Made by a program: the position numbers and the translations under genes. A stretch of DNA of 64,000 nucleotides from V1-33 sp039795165. Its GTDB lineage: Bacteria; Verrucomicrobiota; Verrucomicrobiia; Verrucomicrobiales; V1-33. The stretch spans positions 1 to 64,000 of the forward strand of contig JBDKER010000024.1 in NCBI GenBank assembly GCA_039795165.1, in the 5' to 3' direction. The notes below the pieces were generated by a model. The model made no database searches and had not been told where the DNA came from. It saw nothing but the letters and a program-made list of their open reading frames with translations. Positions within the stretch are counted from its first letter, which is position 1, and every line of letters begins with the position of its first letter. This document shows, piece after piece, positions 34,246 through 44,100 of this stretch.

Positions 34246-35520
34246 TCAGCGGCTGGCTGTGGCCGGGGCGGCCGGGGCATTGGCGTTGACTGATTCGCCC
34301 GGATTCCAGTCGAAGGCGGCGAGGCCTTTGAGGTCGCGGATGTAGAGGGAACTGCCATCGACGGCGAGGTGGGCCCATGTTTCTGCGTCGCAGAGTTTCC
34401 GTTGGTCGGCGATGTCGAGTTTTTCCGGGGTGGCGCGGATGAGGTAGAGGGTGCCTTTGTGGTCGAGGGCGAGGATGCGGTTGCCCTGGGTGACGAGGCT
34501 CCAGTATTCGCCGAGTTTGTCATCTGACTGCCAGTGCTGGGTACCGGTGGCGAGGTCGAGGCAGGTGACCTTCTGATTGCGGAGGTGCATGAAGATTTTG
34601 CCGCCGACGATGACGGGGGTGGACATGTATCCTTCTGCTTTGTGTTCCCATGCGAGTTGTGCCGAGAACTTTTCGCCATCCTTGGTGATGTCCCATGCCT
34701 GCGAGAGGCCTCCGTATGCACTGGTGAAGAGGCGGTTTCCCTGGACGACCGGGGTATAGATGTTCATGCCGCGGAAGGTTTTGATTTCCTGGGCCCAGAG
34801 TTCCTTGCCGTCGGCGGGGTCGACGCCTGCGAGGAATTTGCGGCCCTGGACGACGAGTTGGCGTTTTCCGGCGATGGTGGCGAGGATGGGAGAGGAGAAC
34901 GATCCGCCCATCATGCCGCCGCCTTCGTCCATGGTGCGCCAGACGACCTTACCGGATTTCCGGTCGACTTTGCAGAGGCCGGCTCCGGCGTGGCTGTAGA
35001 GGAAATCGCCGTCGACGAGCGGGGAGCAGACGAAACCGAAGGCTTCGCCATCCGATTTGAATTCTGATTTGAAGTCGAGGCGCCAGCGGATTTTGCCGGT
35101 GGCGGCGTCTAGGGCGACGAGGACGTCCTGCATGCCGGCGACGTAGAGAGTGCCGTCGGCGAGTGTGGGGGTCGAGCGGATCCAGTCGCCATTGCGTTTG
35201 GCGAAGAAGGGAACGCCCTGATAGCCTTCCCATTCGGTTGACCAGACGGTCTTGCCGGTGGTGGCGTCGACGGCGTGGGCGCGTTCGATGCGTTTGTCGA
35301 GGCTTTCGGTGGTGAAGACGAGTTTGCCGTCGGTGACTGGTCCGGAGTAGCTGGGGCCGAGGGGGAGGCGCCAGCGTTCCTTGATCCCGGAGAGGGAAGC
35401 GGGCCATGATTTTCCGGCGACTGAGCCATCGCGTTCCGGTCCGCGCCATTGCTGCCAGTCGGCATGAGCGAGGGGAAGGCAGGCGAGAGAGAGGGAAAGG
35501 GTGAGAAGCGCGGATTTCAT
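34246..35520 (-). CDS. Exported PQQ-binding-like beta-propeller protein
   Basis: 424 residues with a signal peptide (MKSALLTLSLSLACLPLAHA) followed by DWQQWRGPERDG, the common start of PVC-phylum outer-membrane-assembly-like propellers. Repeated blades carry the A.DA.TGK..W pattern: AVDATTGKTVWSTEW, ALDAATGKIRWRLDF, KVDRKSGKVVW, GVDPADGKELW and CLDLATGTQHW. The fold resembles BamB and quinoprotein dehydrogenases, but catalytic residues of the latter are not evident, so a scaffold or binding role in the periplasm is more likely. Confidence 0.85.
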   Translation of the reverse strand: MKSALLTLSLSLACLPLAHADWQQWRGPERDGSVAGKSWPASLSGIKERWRLPLGPSYSGPVTDGKLVFTTESLDKRIERAHAVDATTGKTVWSTEWEGYQGVPFFAKRNGDWIRSTPTLADGTLYVAGMQDVLVALDAATGKIRWRLDFKSEFKSDGEAFGFVCSPLVDGDFLYSHAGAGLCKVDRKSGKVVWRTMDEGGGMMGGSFSSPILATIAGKRQLVVQGRKFLAGVDPADGKELWAQEIKTFRGMNIYTPVVQGNRLFTSAYGGLSQAWDITKDGEKFSAQLAWEHKAEGYMSTPVIVGGKIFMHLRNQKVTCLDLATGTQHWQSDDKLGEYWSLVTQGNRILALDHKGTLYLIRATPEKLDIADQRKLCDAETWAHLAVDGSSLYIRDLKGLAAFDWNPGESVNANAPAAPATASR

Positions 35521-35637
35521 GAGGTTAGCTGTGATGCGGTTATAGGTAGGCGAACGTCCACGGGGAAGTTACGGGCGCAGACACATTGACGGATGGCTGG
35601 TGTGGAGGGCCGGTTACGGGGATTGGCAGCGGGGGGA

Positions 35638-38097
35638 TCAGAGGGCGACCGCGTGGTGTCTGGTGGCGTGGTGGAGCTGGATGGCGGGGATGGGTGGGAG
35701 GTCCCGGGAGGGAAGGTGGTGGAGGAGGGCTGCGATTACGGTGCGGCAGCTTTGCTGGAGATCGGTCCAGCGGTCCCATGCGATGTCCGGGGCGTGGGCG
35801 ATCTGGCGGAGGAGGCTGATCCATTCGGTGAAGGCGCGTTCGCGGTCGCCTTCGCCGAGGAAGCCGTCGTCGCGTTCGGTGGGTTTGCGGCGATCCAGCC
35901 AGAGGGCGATGGCTTCGGCGGTGCCTTCGCCGTATCCGGAGGGCAGACCGGCGTCGAGGTAGCCATCGTGGTTGGCGGCTCCGTAGGCGTGGAGGCAGGA
36001 CATGGCGAGGCGTTCGCTGCCGCCGCTGAGGGAGGCTTCGCTGAAGCGGAAGCCGCCGCGGACATTGGCGAGGTGGCGGGTGATTTCGTTAGTGTGGTAG
36101 GAAGAGTCTTCGAGGGCGGCGGCGATGGCGAGGCCTTCTCCGCCGTTGAAGAGGCTGAAGATTTCGCCGCGGCGGGTGGGGGTGCCGTCTGGCGAGACGA
36201 GGCCGAGCTGGCGCCATGCGAAGGCGGCTGAGTGGGCTGGCAGGTTTGCGGGGAGTCCGCCGGGCTGCTGGGGAGTGGTTTCCGGTTCGAGGGAAACGGT
36301 GCGTTCCGGGGGAGAGACGAGGGCGTTTCCGGACGAATCGAGATAGACCGGCCATGGGGTGGCGTCGTAGCGGACGAGCAGGGAGAGGACAGGGCCGCGC
36401 ATGACGAGGTCGGCGGGAGATCCTCCTGCGATGAGGGGAGTGAGGGCTGGGATGATCTGCGCGGTGATGGCGTCGCGGGACCAGATTGGTTGGCGGGGAG
36501 CGAGGCGGCGGATGGGTTTGGTGAGGGAGAACCCGTCTGGTTCGTGGCTGAGTGTGGCGATGGCGAGTTCCCGGCCGTACTGCGGGGGGGATCGGTCCGG
36601 GAGGCGGCAGAGACGGCCGGTGGGAAAGCTGCGGAGCATGAAGTCGTGGCAGGCGATGGCGGGGACCCAGCGGTTGCCGTGGTGGACGAGGGCAGAGGCG
36701 AGCGGGGCCGTGGTCTGGCGGGACTTGTGTCGTGGTTCCCATGTGCCCGCGGCATTGAGGATTTCCGTGCGGCCTGGGCGGAGGCCGAAGAGGCTGGTGG
36801 GTGCTGCGGTGGTGGCAGAGGTGGCGGTAGCTTCCGCTGGTGCGGCGGCATCTGGTTCGAAGCCGAGGGTGATGCGCTGGCGGCTGAAGAGGGAAGTGCA
36901 GAAAGCCGTGGCGGCGGCGAGGGGGCACTGGCCGTGGCGGCTGGCCTGCGACATGATGCGCAGGAGGGTGGGCCAGTCGATCTGGTTGCTGCGGCGGAGC
37001 GAGCGCTGACTGGCGTCGCCGAGGCGGGGTGAGCGGGCGGCGCTGATGACGTAGCCGGATTCGTCGAGGCCGCGGCGTCCGGCGCGTCCGAACATCTGGA
37101 GGAGTTCGTCCGGGGCGATCTGGCGTTCCATGCGGCCGTCGAAGTAGATGGTTTCGGCGACCATGACTGAGCGCATGGAGAAGTTGATGCCTGCGGCGAG
37201 GCCGGTGGTGGCGGCGACGACGCGGAGTTGTCCTGCTTTGGCGAGGGGTTCGATGATACCGGCGCGCTGCTGGTAGCTCATGCCGCTGTGGTGGCAGGCG
37301 ACGCGCTGACGGAGGAGCGGGGCGTAGTCCGGTCCGAGGATGCGTTCCTGTTCTTTTGTGAGCGGGAGCGGGTCCGGGGTGGGGACGGCGGCGGCGATGC
37401 GGCGGGCGATGGCTTCCGCGTCGCGGCGGCGGGGAGCGAAGATGAGGAGCGGGCCGAGGCCCGAGAGGAGAACCGAGGCGGCGAGGCGCGGCCAGAAACC
37501 GGTGAGGGATTTGGGGGCCTGACGCGGCAGCTGGGCGAGCGGCATTTCCTCGAGTGGTACCGGGCGTTCGTGGACCGAGACGAGTTCCGTGCGGCGGCCG
37601 AGCCGCTGCATCCATGCGGTGACCTCGCGGGCATTGCCGACGCTGCCGCTGAGGAGGAGGAGGCGGGTGGAAGCGGGGGCCGAGGCGATGGCGAGTTCGT
37701 AGGCTGGGCCTCGGGTGGGGTCGCCGAGCATCTGGTATTCGTCGATGACGAGGAGCGACGGCCCTTCGCCCGAGAGGAGGCGTTCGCGCTGGGTTTCGAG
37801 GGTGGCGACGACCACGGGGGCGTCTGGATTTTCCGAGAGGTCGCCGGTGACGATGCCGACGTGCCAGCCTTTGCGCTGCCATTCGAGGCGTTTGTCGTTG
37901 GCGAGGGCGCGGGTGGGGACGGTGTAGACCGCCTGGCCTTTCCAGCCACCGGAGATGAGGATTTCGAAGATCCATGTCTTGCCTGCGCCGGTGGGGGCGT
38001 CGACGACGGCATCCGATCCGCTGCGGAGGGCGCGCACGGCTTCCTGCTGCCAGAGGTCCGGCAGGGCGAAGTTGAGAGAGAAGCCCTTGCCGTTCAT
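35638..38097 (-). CDS. Superfamily 2 helicase related to Ski2/SUV3
   Basis: 819 residues. The helicase core shows Walker A APTGAGKTW (about 36-44), TVPTRALANDK, VVVATLETQ, motif II VIDEYQMLGDPTRGPAYELA, LLLSGSVGN, and the second RecA domain with LIFAPRRRDA, ACHHSGMSYQQRAG, VAATTGLAAGINF and QMFGRAGRRGLDESG. Motif II is DEYQ rather than DExH; the following Q-M and R-G resemble the DEIQM block of SUV3 RNA helicases, while the C-terminal motifs are Ski2-like. The 350-residue C-terminal region has no recognised domain. An RNA remodelling or degradation role is plausible but unproven. Confidence 0.85.
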   Translation of the reverse strand: MNGKGFSLNFALPDLWQQEAVRALRSGSDAVVDAPTGAGKTWIFEILISGGWKGQAVYTVPTRALANDKRLEWQRKGWHVGIVTGDLSENPDAPVVVATLETQRERLLSGEGPSLLVIDEYQMLGDPTRGPAYELAIASAPASTRLLLLSGSVGNAREVTAWMQRLGRRTELVSVHERPVPLEEMPLAQLPRQAPKSLTGFWPRLAASVLLSGLGPLLIFAPRRRDAEAIARRIAAAVPTPDPLPLTKEQERILGPDYAPLLRQRVACHHSGMSYQQRAGIIEPLAKAGQLRVVAATTGLAAGINFSMRSVMVAETIYFDGRMERQIAPDELLQMFGRAGRRGLDESGYVISAARSPRLGDASQRSLRRSNQIDWPTLLRIMSQASRHGQCPLAAATAFCTSLFSRQRITLGFEPDAAAPAEATATSATTAAPTSLFGLRPGRTEILNAAGTWEPRHKSRQTTAPLASALVHHGNRWVPAIACHDFMLRSFPTGRLCRLPDRSPPQYGRELAIATLSHEPDGFSLTKPIRRLAPRQPIWSRDAITAQIIPALTPLIAGGSPADLVMRGPVLSLLVRYDATPWPVYLDSSGNALVSPPERTVSLEPETTPQQPGGLPANLPAHSAAFAWRQLGLVSPDGTPTRRGEIFSLFNGGEGLAIAAALEDSSYHTNEITRHLANVRGGFRFSEASLSGGSERLAMSCLHAYGAANHDGYLDAGLPSGYGEGTAEAIALWLDRRKPTERDDGFLGEGDRERAFTEWISLLRQIAHAPDIAWDRWTDLQQSCRTVIAALLHHLPSRDLPPIPAIQLHHATRHHAVAL

Positions 38098-38124
38098 GGA
38101 AAGGGAAACGGCGGAACGGGTTGT

Positions 38125-38511
38125 TCAGCTGCCGGATTCCGGGCGATTGCGCATGAAATCGGCCACCTGGGCGAAGAACGCGGAAAGTTCCGTGGTGGTG
38201 TGGGCGGGGAGGGCGCATTCGTCCATGGCGGCGGACATGAGGGAGAGCCAGCGGTCGCGTTCGGTGGTGCCGATGGAGAACGGGAGGTGGCGCATGCGCA
38301 GGCGCGGGTGGCCGCGCTGGTCGGTGTATTTCGTGTGGCCGAGGAAGCGGAAGCAGAGGAAATCGGCGAGACGTTCCTCCGCTCCGGCCCAGTCGTTTTC
38401 CGGGTACATGGGGCCGAGGAGGTCATCGCTGCGGACGCGGCGGTAGAAGGCAGCGGTGAGTTGCCGGAACGCCGATTCGTCCATGGATGCCGCGATGATC
38501 TGCTCGTTCAT
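38125..38511 (-). CDS. Truncated (2-on-2) hemoglobin, group II-like
   Basis: 128 residues starting at MNEQIIAASMDESAFRQLTA; the longer frame to 38592 has no start support. Landmarks of bacterial truncated globins are AAFYRRVRSDDLLGPMYP (B helix aromatic and CD region), RLADFLCFRFLG (E helix), RGHPRLRMRHLPFSIG with the proximal His, and RDRWLSLMSAAMDE (G helix Trp). It should bind heme and O2 or NO. It sits directly upstream of the helicase gene on the same strand (27-base gap), and co-transcription is possible. Confidence 0.85.
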   Translation of the reverse strand: MNEQIIAASMDESAFRQLTAAFYRRVRSDDLLGPMYPENDWAGAEERLADFLCFRFLGHTKYTDQRGHPRLRMRHLPFSIGTTERDRWLSLMSAAMDECALPAHTTTELSAFFAQVADFMRNRPESGS

Positions 38512-38618
38512 GGGGGGGAGGTGCCATGGGGTGGGAATCGGTGCAAGCGGCCCGCGGGAATCCCGTTTGCGGCGGGTGGGGAGTCGCCGCATGCATTTAC
38601 GGATTCACCCGATTGAGT

Positions 38619-39347
38619 ATGAGGTCACTTCCGTCCGGCGTTCAGGCAGAGAACATTCCGCGGCACATTGCCGTGATCATGGATGGCAATGGGCGGTGGG
38701 CCAGGAAATTCGGATGGCAGCGGACGCGGGGTCACCGGGCGGGGGCGGATGCGGTGAGCCGCTGTGTGGAGGCCTGCGATGACCTTGGGGTGGAGTATCT
38801 GACCCTGTATGCGTTCAGCACGGAGAACTGGCGGCGGCCGAAGACCGAGGTGGCGGCGCTCATGACATTGCTGGACCGGTTTCTGGAGGACCGGACACCT
38901 GAGATGATGGAGCGGAATGTGCGGCTGCAGGCGATTGGGAGGCTTACGGATCTACCGGAGGCTGTGCAGAAGCGGCTGCATGAATCGATTGAGAAGACGA
39001 GCCGGAACAGTGGGGTGACGATGGTGCTCGCGCTGAGTTATGGGTCGCGCGAGGAGATTGTCGATGGGATCCGGGGGTTGCTGCGGAACATCGAGGAGGG
39101 GCATCTCGACAAGGCGATGATTACGCCTGATGTGTTCAGCAAGCATCTGTATACGCGGTACTATCCGGATCCGGATCTGCTGATCCGGACGAGCGGGGAG
39201 ATGCGGCTGAGCAATTTTCTGCTCTGGCAGTGCAGTTATGCGGAGATTGTGATTCTGGAGAAGCTGTGGCCGGACTTTCAGAAGACCGACCTGTATGGGG
39301 CGGTGAAGGAGTATCAGAAGCGGAACCGGAGGTTCGGGGGACTCTGA
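38619..39347 (+). CDS. uppS: Isoprenyl transferase (undecaprenyl diphosphate synthase)
   Basis: 242 residues beginning MRSLPSGVQAENIPRHIAVI. The cis-prenyltransferase motifs are complete: VIMDGNGRWARKFG with the catalytic Asp, TLYAFSTENWRRP, and near the C terminus DLLIRTSGEMRLSNFLLWQ with the pyrophosphate-binding Arg residues. It condenses isopentenyl diphosphate units into the C55 lipid carrier for peptidoglycan and polysaccharide export. Upstream in-frame codons to 38526 overlap the divergent globin region and are not used. Confidence 0.95.
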   Translation: MRSLPSGVQAENIPRHIAVIMDGNGRWARKFGWQRTRGHRAGADAVSRCVEACDDLGVEYLTLYAFSTENWRRPKTEVAALMTLLDRFLEDRTPEMMERNVRLQAIGRLTDLPEAVQKRLHESIEKTSRNSGVTMVLALSYGSREEIVDGIRGLLRNIEEGHLDKAMITPDVFSKHLYTRYYPDPDLLIRTSGEMRLSNFLLWQCSYAEIVILEKLWPDFQKTDLYGAVKEYQKRNRRFGGL

Positions 39348-39357
39348 GGATAGGCGT

Positions 39358-41031
39358 TCAGGGGAGTGGGGCGGCGAAGAACGGCTGGAGTTCGCTGCGG
39401 AAGTAGCGGAGGGCGTTGCGCACTGGGAGGGGGACTCCGCCGCCGAGGGCGCAGAGGCTGGTTTGTTCCATGGTATCGAGGAGGTCGCCGATCAGTTCCG
39501 GGTCGATGCGGAAAGAGGCATCGTTGCGGGCTTTGGCGATGAGTTCGCGGCCTCTGGTGCTGCCGAGGCGGCAGGGGAAGCATTTGCCGCAGCTTTCGTC
39601 GGCGGTGAACTGGAAGAGGTGTTCGAGGTAATCGATCATGGGCATGGCTTCCGGGATGGCGATGACGCCGGCGTGGCCGAGGAGGAAGCCTGCGGATTTG
39701 AACGATTCGAAGTCGACGGTAAGGGAGTCGGTGAGGGCGAGTGGGATGAGGCCGCCGAGGGGGCCGCCGATGTGGATGGCCTTGACTGGTTTGCGGAAGC
39801 CGCCGGCCGCGGCGAAGACGTCTTTGAGGGGGAGGCCCATGGGGGCTTCGTAGATGCCAGGGCGGACGAAATGGGAATCGAGGCTGAGGAGTTTGGGTCC
39901 GGTGCTCTGGGGTGTCCCGATGGAGCTGTAGGATTTGCCGCCGAGGGTGAGGATGGCGTGGAGGTTGGCGAATGTTTCGACGTTGCTGACGATGGTGGGT
40001 TTGCGGAAGAGGCCTTGGACGGTGGGGAAGGGCGGGCGGACGCGGACTTCCGGACGCTGGCCTTCGATTGACGAGAGCAGGGCGGTTTCTTCGCCGCAGA
40101 TGTAGGCTCCGGCTCCCTTGATGGTTTTGAGGGAGAAGTCGAAGCCGCTGCCGGCGATGTTGCGGCCGAGGAGTCCGGCCGCGTGGAGGTCGGCGATGGC
40201 GGCTTCGATGATGCGGATGGAATCGGGGTATTCGGCGCGGATGTAGAGGATGCCGGTGGAGGCTCCGGCGAACCAGCCGGCGACCATCATGCCGAGGAGG
40301 ACGCTGTGGGGCTGCTGTTCCATGAGGTACATATCGATGTAGGCTCCGGGGTCGCCTTCATCGGCATTGCAGACGATGTATTTTTCCGTGCCGGGTGCTT
40401 CGCGGCAGGATTGCCATTTGAAGTGGGCGGGGAAACCGGCGCCGCCTCGTCCGCGCAGGCCTGCGGCTTTCAGTTCCGCGAGAAAGGCATCGCGGTCCGA
40501 CGCGAGGAGCTGGCGAAAGGGCTGGTAGTAGGATGCGATGCCGGGGAAGGTGGCCGTGAGGATGGGCTGGGGGAGCAGCGAGGTCACCGAATATGGTGGG
40601 CCTGCCGGGGGAGGAGACGGGTTGCGGGCGAGGGCGGCGATGGCGTCGGGTGCGAGGCCGGAATAGTTATGGCTGCCGAGCTGGAAGGCTCCGCCCGTGT
40701 GGCAGTGACCGATGCAGCAGATGTGGCCGATTTCCTTTTCCTCGAAGGATGCGCGCAGGGTGTCGTGGAGAGCGGTCTGGGTACCGGCGCAGAGGCAGGC
40801 TGAGCCATTGCAGACGAAGACCTTCTTGCCGGCGTTTTCTTTCTTGAGGAAGTCGTAGGCCGAGACGGCACCGAGGGTGAGGGCGTCACCGAAGAGCGAG
40901 GATCGGCCGAGTTGCTGGACGGTTTCGGTTTCTTCCGCGGTGCCGCGGGCGTCGGCGGCAGCGACCATGCGTTCGAAGAGATTGCGTTCGACGCCCTGAC
41001 GGGACGAGAGGTGGCTGAGGTTGCGTGACAT
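39358..41031 (-). CDS. Stand-alone NuoF-like NADH-binding flavoprotein with N-terminal thioredoxin-like [2Fe-2S] domain
   Basis: 557 residues. Residues 70-125 form a thioredoxin-like ferredoxin domain with CNGSACLCAG and CCIGHC (four candidate Cys ligands). Then comes the NuoF core: LRGRGGAGFPAHFKW for FMN, CNADEGDPGAYIDM for NADH, and GAGAYICGEETALLSSIEGQ. The C-terminal 4Fe-4S site is ESCGKCFPCRLG with TSLCALG. Such fusions occur as diaphorase subunits of NAD-linked formate dehydrogenases and bifurcating hydrogenases, as well as in complex I. No partner subunit is adjacent, which is unusual. Its electron acceptor is therefore undetermined. Confidence 0.88.
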   Translation of the reverse strand: MSRNLSHLSSRQGVERNLFERMVAAADARGTAEETETVQQLGRSSLFGDALTLGAVSAYDFLKKENAGKKVFVCNGSACLCAGTQTALHDTLRASFEEKEIGHICCIGHCHTGGAFQLGSHNYSGLAPDAIAALARNPSPPPAGPPYSVTSLLPQPILTATFPGIASYYQPFRQLLASDRDAFLAELKAAGLRGRGGAGFPAHFKWQSCREAPGTEKYIVCNADEGDPGAYIDMYLMEQQPHSVLLGMMVAGWFAGASTGILYIRAEYPDSIRIIEAAIADLHAAGLLGRNIAGSGFDFSLKTIKGAGAYICGEETALLSSIEGQRPEVRVRPPFPTVQGLFRKPTIVSNVETFANLHAILTLGGKSYSSIGTPQSTGPKLLSLDSHFVRPGIYEAPMGLPLKDVFAAAGGFRKPVKAIHIGGPLGGLIPLALTDSLTVDFESFKSAGFLLGHAGVIAIPEAMPMIDYLEHLFQFTADESCGKCFPCRLGSTRGRELIAKARNDASFRIDPELIGDLLDTMEQTSLCALGGGVPLPVRNALRYFRSELQPFFAAPLP

Positions 41032-41122
41032 TTTCTGGGGTGTGGGAATGGGGTGGAAGCCGGGGGTGCGTTATCCTCCGGAAGCCCTTGCCGGGTGCAA
41101 GGTCGGATCGGTACCGTGGATG

Positions 41123-44100
41123 CTACCGTCCCATGCGGGCGCGGAGGTAGAAGCGGGCATGGGAACCGATGGGCTGAGTGGAGCGGAAGACTCGGAATTC
41201 GCGCAGTCCGTCCGATTCCAGGCCGAGGTCGGTGAGGTCGTTGGTGGACCATGCAGAGAGGTCGTTTGAAGCTTCGGCGGTGATTTCCGCGTCGGCGGAA
41301 CCGCTGCGGGGGATGCGGAGGAAGAGGTAGGTGTTCGGAGTACCGCCGGGAGGGGTATGGATTTCTGGTCCTGCGGATGGGAAGTTGCCCGGGCCCATGG
41401 CCCATTCGGCGAAGTCCGGGTAGCCATTGCTGTTGGAGTCGGTGGATCCATCGGGTGGCGGGGTGGTGGTGCCGGACGAACCGGGATTGCCGCGGGACGA
41501 ACCGCTGCTGCGCCAGTTGATGGCGAGAGCGTGGTCCGGGCTGTCTTCCGGATGGCTGAGAACGATGCTGAAGTCTGGTCCGCCGGGTTCGATGCGGGGG
41601 TAGCCGGCGAGGGGAGGCCATGGGGAGGCGGAGGACCATGTGAGGGTGCGGACGACGGTGCCGCCGGAGCCGGTGGTCAGGGTGAGGGTTTCGCCTTCGT
41701 TGCGGAGGTTGCCGCTGGTCCATTCAGCGAGAACGAACGGGGCGGCGGACGGGTAGCGGCTGAGGAAGCCGTCGCGGTTTTCCACAATGATGCCGCGGGC
41801 TCCGGGCATAAGGATGCGGGCGGCCAGCGGAATGGTGCTGAAGTCCATCTGGATGGCGTCGCTGATGCGGAGGTCGGTGAGATCGATCGGGTTGGGACCG
41901 ATGTTGAGGAATTCGATGTATTCGAAATTATTGGCGCGGGTGGCTCCGGTGGCGGCTGTTTCTGCGGCGGTGGGGGGAGCCGGGTTGTACATGATTTCCG
42001 AGATGGCGAGGTTGGCGGCGCTGGCGGGCAGGGTGCCGACCGTGTAGGTGCCGACCGAGATTGGGCTCCATGAAGATCCGCTGCGGACCCGGGCGCGGAC
42101 GGTCTGGATGCCTGGGGTGTTCAGCGTGATGGGGGTGGCGGGCCATGTGACGGTGCTGGCCTTCAGGCGCATGCTGAAGCGCATGTCATTGATCGCGGTG
42201 GTATTGCCGCTGGAGCCGTACTGAAACTGATGGACTTCGACTGCGATGGTGTTGGAGCCAGCGACCAGCAGTTCCTTTGGCAGCCGGTAGGGGACGAGGG
42301 TGGCTTCGGCTTCGCCGTCGGCGATGCCATCGAGGACGCCATTGGAGCGCGAGGCGAAGTTGATGGTGGCGGGAGCGTAGGGCATGTTGCAGCGGACGGC
42401 CTCCGTGCCATTGAGCCAGACGACGGCGCCGTCATCGGCGGCGAGTTCCATGATGAGTTCGTAGACGCTGGAGGGGTCGGCGATGGTGAAAGTCCTGCGG
42501 AAGCAGGTGACCTGATTGGCCCCGCTGGTAGGGACGGCAGTGGTGAGGGTGGTGGCGAGACCGGATTCGCCGTAGCCGATGGGGGTGGCTCCGGAGGCCC
42601 ATGAGGAATCGTTGTAAGCGACCGCGCTCCATGGGGTGGTGCCTTGGGCGGCGGGGTAGGCGGTGAGGGATGCCGAGTACTTCCATGGGTCTGTGGCATT
42701 GATGAGGGTGGCCATGGTGGTGGACGAACCAGTCAGCTGGAGGGCGGAGGGATCGGCGGCACCGCTGGCGGTGCGTGGGTCCGGTCCGTTGAGGGTGTAG
42801 AAGATGGTGGAGTTGGCGAGAGCGTCCTGGTCGGCGATGGCCAATTGCCAGCCTGCGGGGACATTGCCACGGTAGGTCTGCTGCCTTGTGGCGTGGTCGT
42901 GGAAGTTCGGGGCTCGCATCTTCACGAGGCTGGCGCTGCCATCCATGGAGAGGAATTCCATCCATTCGAGGCGCTGGCGCATCCATTCGCGGAAGAATTC
43001 GACTTCCGACTGGAACGTCTGGCGGAGTGCGAAGTTATTGGCATTCGGCCAATTGTAGACTCCGAGGGTTTGGTTTTTGCTGAAGTGGCGGGATCCTGGC
43101 GTATCGAAGTCCGGGGTGCCGCCGGATGGCGGATTGGCTGGGCGGGAAGTGTTGCGGACATCGCGGGGGTCGTTGCTGCGGATTTCGGCGGAGAACTGAT
43201 CGATGAGGGCGTTGATGTTTGCGGTGGAGAGGGCGGAGCGGCGGGCGGCCCAGTAGCGGTCCCATTGTTCGCGGACGTAGCCCGGGTCCTGGAGGAGGCG
43301 GGGCCAGTACGGCAGGTTGCCGCCGGAGAGGTGTGCATAGTACCAACCCGAGGGGTTTTCGCCGCCGAGGTAATTGGCATTGCCGCCTGCGAGGTTGTAG
43401 TCCCATGCGGGGCGGGCTTCGATTTTGCCGGCGCGGGATTTGTGGAAGTAGGTCGAGATACGGTAGCCGTCGATCTGCTTGAAGGCTTCGACCCAGAGGA
43501 GGTTATCGGCGAACGAGGCGGGGTCGGCGAATTTCCGCCATCCATTGGCGGGGTCCTGCCATGTTCCTGCGTAGAGGGCGGATTCGAACTGCTGAACGTG
43601 GGTCTGGAGCCAGTTCTTCTGCGGGGTGCTCAGAATATTCGGTTCGGTGACCTCGTAGGTCTGGGCTCCCCATGGGCCGCTGGTGGTGGTGGAGATGGTG
43701 TAGACCTGGGGTGGTTTGTCCTTTTTCCAGAGGTATCCTCCGGTGATGAGGGCGGGGTCGGTGACTTCCTCGTTCAGTTTTTCGATGTCGACCCGGGAAG
43801 ACGAGCGTTTGATTTTCTCGACGAGGAGGTAGATGCCGCGGTAATCGGCATAGGACAGGGTATCGGCGGACTGGTTGAAGAAGACCTCGACGAGGCGGCA
43901 GCGCATGCCGGCTCCCTGTCCTTCCCATTGGAACATGGAATTGTAGACCACAGCGTTCCGCATGAGGGTTTCCTCGTTGAAGGGGCTGTAGAGAACCCAG
44001 TCCGAGTCGGCCGGCATGCCGAGGGTTTCCACGTCCTTGTCCTTGTCCTCGCTGTTCCACCATTCGAGTGCGTAGGGCCGCTGGGGGAAGTCCGAGGAAG

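Noticed and set aside
36089..38218. 709-codon alternative frame over the SF2 helicase
   Set aside because: The product is dominated by Arg, Pro and His, and the other minus-strand frame holds all helicase motifs.
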